The notes below the pieces were generated by a model. That model had not been told where the DNA came from. It was given only the letters and a program-made list of their open reading frames with translations, and made no database searches. A stretch of 45,597 bases of DNA from Chloroflexota bacterium (GTDB taxonomy: Bacteria; Chloroflexota; Dehalococcoidia; JACPQF01), in NCBI GenBank assembly GCA_016190625.1, contig JACPQF010000122.1:1-45597 (forward strand). The letters run 5' to 3'. Below, in pieces: positions 44,291-45,597 of this stretch (positions are counted from its first letter, which is position 1; every line of letters begins with the position of its first letter). A program made the position numbers and the translations under genes.

Positions 44291-44848
44291 ATGGAGCTGG
44301 CACCCAAGGAGCTTGGGTCAGAAGAGAAGGCAGGACATGCGCTTCTAAAGCCGGTAGGAGAGGGCAAGACGGGCGAGGGAGTTTCATCGACGTTTCGGCG
44401 GAGGGCCGTGGAGCGGGTGGTAGCTCTGCCGCCATATTGGCGGGCAACGCTCGGGGGAATCCTCGGTACCTTTGCCATGACCGTCTGGACCCATGCGATG
44501 CAGGTCTCGGGCGCCTCGCAGCTTGACGTGGCCCGTGCCTTCGGCGCCCTGCTCAGTTCGGGAGGAGAAGCTCTCTTTCTCGGCACGGCCCTGCATGTGG
44601 CCGTCGGCATTATCCTCGGCCTGATCTACGCCTATGGGTTTTACGAGTTGCTTCCCGGGCCCGGCTGGCTACGCGGTTTGATCTTCTCGATGCTGCCGAC
44701 GACGTTCCTGCTGGTGTTCATTCCGCTCTATGCCTGGGGACTGCTGATAGCGGGCTCACTGGCCTTCGGGCCGCTGGCTGCGGCATTATGGATCGTAAAC
44801 CAGATGGTATACGGTGCGGTGTTGGGTATCTTCTACGGGACTGACTGA
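44291..44848 (+). CDS. Four-helix membrane protein of unknown function
   Basis: ATG 44291 follows directly on the stop of the diheme cytochrome, with GGAGG at 44278-44282. The 185-residue protein has a soluble charged N-terminus (about 50 residues) and four hydrophobic segments: ATLGGILGTFAMTVWTHAM, LFLGTALHVAVGIILGLIYAYGFY, LIFSMLPTTFLLVFIPLYAWGLL and LAAALWIVNQMVYGAVLGIFYG. His residues in the first two helices could ligate a heme or metal but nothing proves it. It is the last gene of the cluster and probably a membrane accessory of the same complex. Confidence 0.75.
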   Translation: MELAPKELGSEEKAGHALLKPVGEGKTGEGVSSTFRRRAVERVVALPPYWRATLGGILGTFAMTVWTHAMQVSGASQLDVARAFGALLSSGGEALFLGTALHVAVGIILGLIYAYGFYELLPGPGWLRGLIFSMLPTTFLLVFIPLYAWGLLIAGSLAFGPLAAALWIVNQMVYGAVLGIFYGTD

Positions 44849-45193
44849 CGGCCGATGGAGCAAGCGAGCAAGAATGGGTTGGGTAGAAGCTAACGAGTTG
44901 CGGGAACGTCGTGGGCGCCTTCACGGCTTTGACTGAAGTTGCGGTCAGCACACACTAACTCGGGTGGCTGGACTCTCGGGGTGGCCTATGGGGGTTTATG
45001 GCCGGAGTGCTTGGCCTACCGCTCATCGCCTCTGCCGTTTGCCCTGCCACGAAGAAAGGAGGCTCATAGGTAGACACAGGATCGATAGCAAGCTTTAGCA
45101 CGGGAAGTCCGCAGAAGGCTAACTGAGGCAGAAGCATTTCTTTAGACTGTAGCCAGCAGCACGGAGCGACAATCTAACATCGGGGGTGTGGCA
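44849..45193. other. Intergenic region without a recognised gene
   Basis: I find no convincing coding frame, RNA gene or terminator with a T-run in these 345 bases. GGGGG just before the ATG at 45194 is the ribosome binding site of the next gene. Minor GC-rich hairpins are possible around GGCCTATGGGGGTTTATGGCC (44982-45002). No direct-repeat box of the TGTAAC type is seen here. Confidence 0.5.
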
Positions 45194-45597
45194 ATGAAAG
45201 ACCTGAAGGCAAGGACCGTCGTGGCGTCAGAATATCCAGAACTGCGATATAGCCTGACAAGAGTGGTGCAAGACGAGTTGGGAGGCACGGTGGTGGCGGA
45301 GGCGGAAAACGTCATCAGGGCGGTGGCCCTCGCCAGAACCCTGCGGCCGGATCTTGTGGTGGTGGACGATCGCCTCCCCCACGTTGTGGGGGTTGACGGT
45401 GTCCCACTATCCCGGATAGGAGGCCTGGACGCCGCCCTCAGCGTAGTTCAGGAACTACCGAGAGCCAGGGCTCTCTTGGTGAGCCATAATGGAGCAGCCC
45501 TTGCCCCAAACAATAAGGGGGAAGGAAGAAAGGAGCTGTACCTCTATCAGAGAGCGACTCCGGTCGGTGGCCCGCTCGACCAGCGGCTCACCTTCGC
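45194..45597 (+). CDS. Response-regulator-like receiver protein (cut by window end)
   Basis: ATG 45194, behind a GGGGG ribosome binding site, opens a frame of at least 134 codons that runs off the window. The start MKDLKARTVVASEYPELRYSLTRVVQD and the LRPDLVVVDDRLP segment match a CheY-like receiver, with the likely phospho-accepting Asp in VVDDRLP. The residues after it (HVVGVDGVPLSRIGGLDAALSVVQEL) are longer than in a normal receiver loop. The first strand lacks the usual acidic pair (VVASEYPEL instead of VVDDxPxx), so phosphorylation may be altered. The output domain is outside the window; a LuxR-type or ATPase output is possible. Confidence 0.65.
   Translation, partial: MKDLKARTVVASEYPELRYSLTRVVQDELGGTVVAEAENVIRAVALARTLRPDLVVVDDRLPHVVGVDGVPLSRIGGLDAALSVVQELPRARALLVSHNGAALAPNNKGEGRKELYLYQRATPVGGPLDQRLTF

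Overview
The window looks like a chromosomal segment of an uncultured Chloroflexota-type bacterium. This is an inference from gene content and order, not from a marker gene: a complete ilvD-ilvB-ilvN-ilvC-leuA-leuC-leuD-leuB-cimA operon behind a leucine T-box, a UGSC-type selenoprotein, a NarGHJI complex led by a membrane-tethered cytochrome c, and MacAB-type export genes. No rRNA, tRNA, CRISPR array or intact transposase is visible.

Layout. (1) 1-4300 (+): a gene cut by the window edge, a UGSC-domain protein whose reading frame crosses an in-frame TGA that is best read as selenocysteine, an ABC-transporter substrate-binding lipoprotein, and the two ends of an internally deleted PEP-mutase/isocitrate-lyase-family gene. 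(2) 4300-16370 (+): a strong promoter, a leucine-specific T-box with a second stand-alone antiterminator/terminator module, then nine branched-chain amino acid genes. Together IlvDBNC, LeuACDB and CimA make valine, leucine and isoleucine from pyruvate without threonine deaminase. The distal leu genes are separated by hairpin-forming repeats. (3) 16390-17080 (+): a promoter and a CopG/MazF-type toxin-antitoxin pair. (4) 17300-23030 (-): a DUF5666 protein, a small membrane protein, a MacB-like permease, its ATPase, a membrane-fusion protein and a TPR protein. (5) 23400-26560 (-): an M48 protease and UvrC, the latter carrying an in-frame insertion made of a dispersed palindromic repeat. (6) 26650-33760 (-): NarI, NarJ, NarH, NarG and a monoheme cytochrome c, read in the order cytochrome-narG-narH-narJ-narI. 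(7) 34990-39960 (-): a sensor kinase and OmpR-type regulator followed by a diheme cytochrome and a lipoprotein cytochrome. (8) 40340-44850 (+): a Tat-exported four-cluster ferredoxin, an NrfD-type quinone-interacting membrane protein, an Ig-like membrane protein, a membrane-anchored cytochrome with a recent internal heme-domain duplication, and a small membrane protein. This looks like a quinone-to-cytochrome electron conduit without its own molybdopterin subunit. (9) 45194-end (+): the start of a response-regulator-like protein.

Regions 6-8 form a respiratory island. A direct-repeat motif, TGTAAC-N5-(T/C)GTAA(C/G), appears upstream of the diheme cytochrome, upstream of the ferredoxin/NrfD cluster, and in the gap between the nar operon and the cytochromes. 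It has the 11-base period of OmpR/PhoB-family sites, so the local two-component system is a natural candidate regulator. A perfect CRP-type palindrome lies about 300 bases upstream of the cytochrome-narGHJI operon.

The most unusual items are the selenocysteine read-through, the T-box with one specifier but two antiterminators, the GTAGGGGCG palindrome family that has entered uvrC in frame, the shared regulator motif, and the orphan ferredoxin-NrfD-diheme cytochrome cluster.
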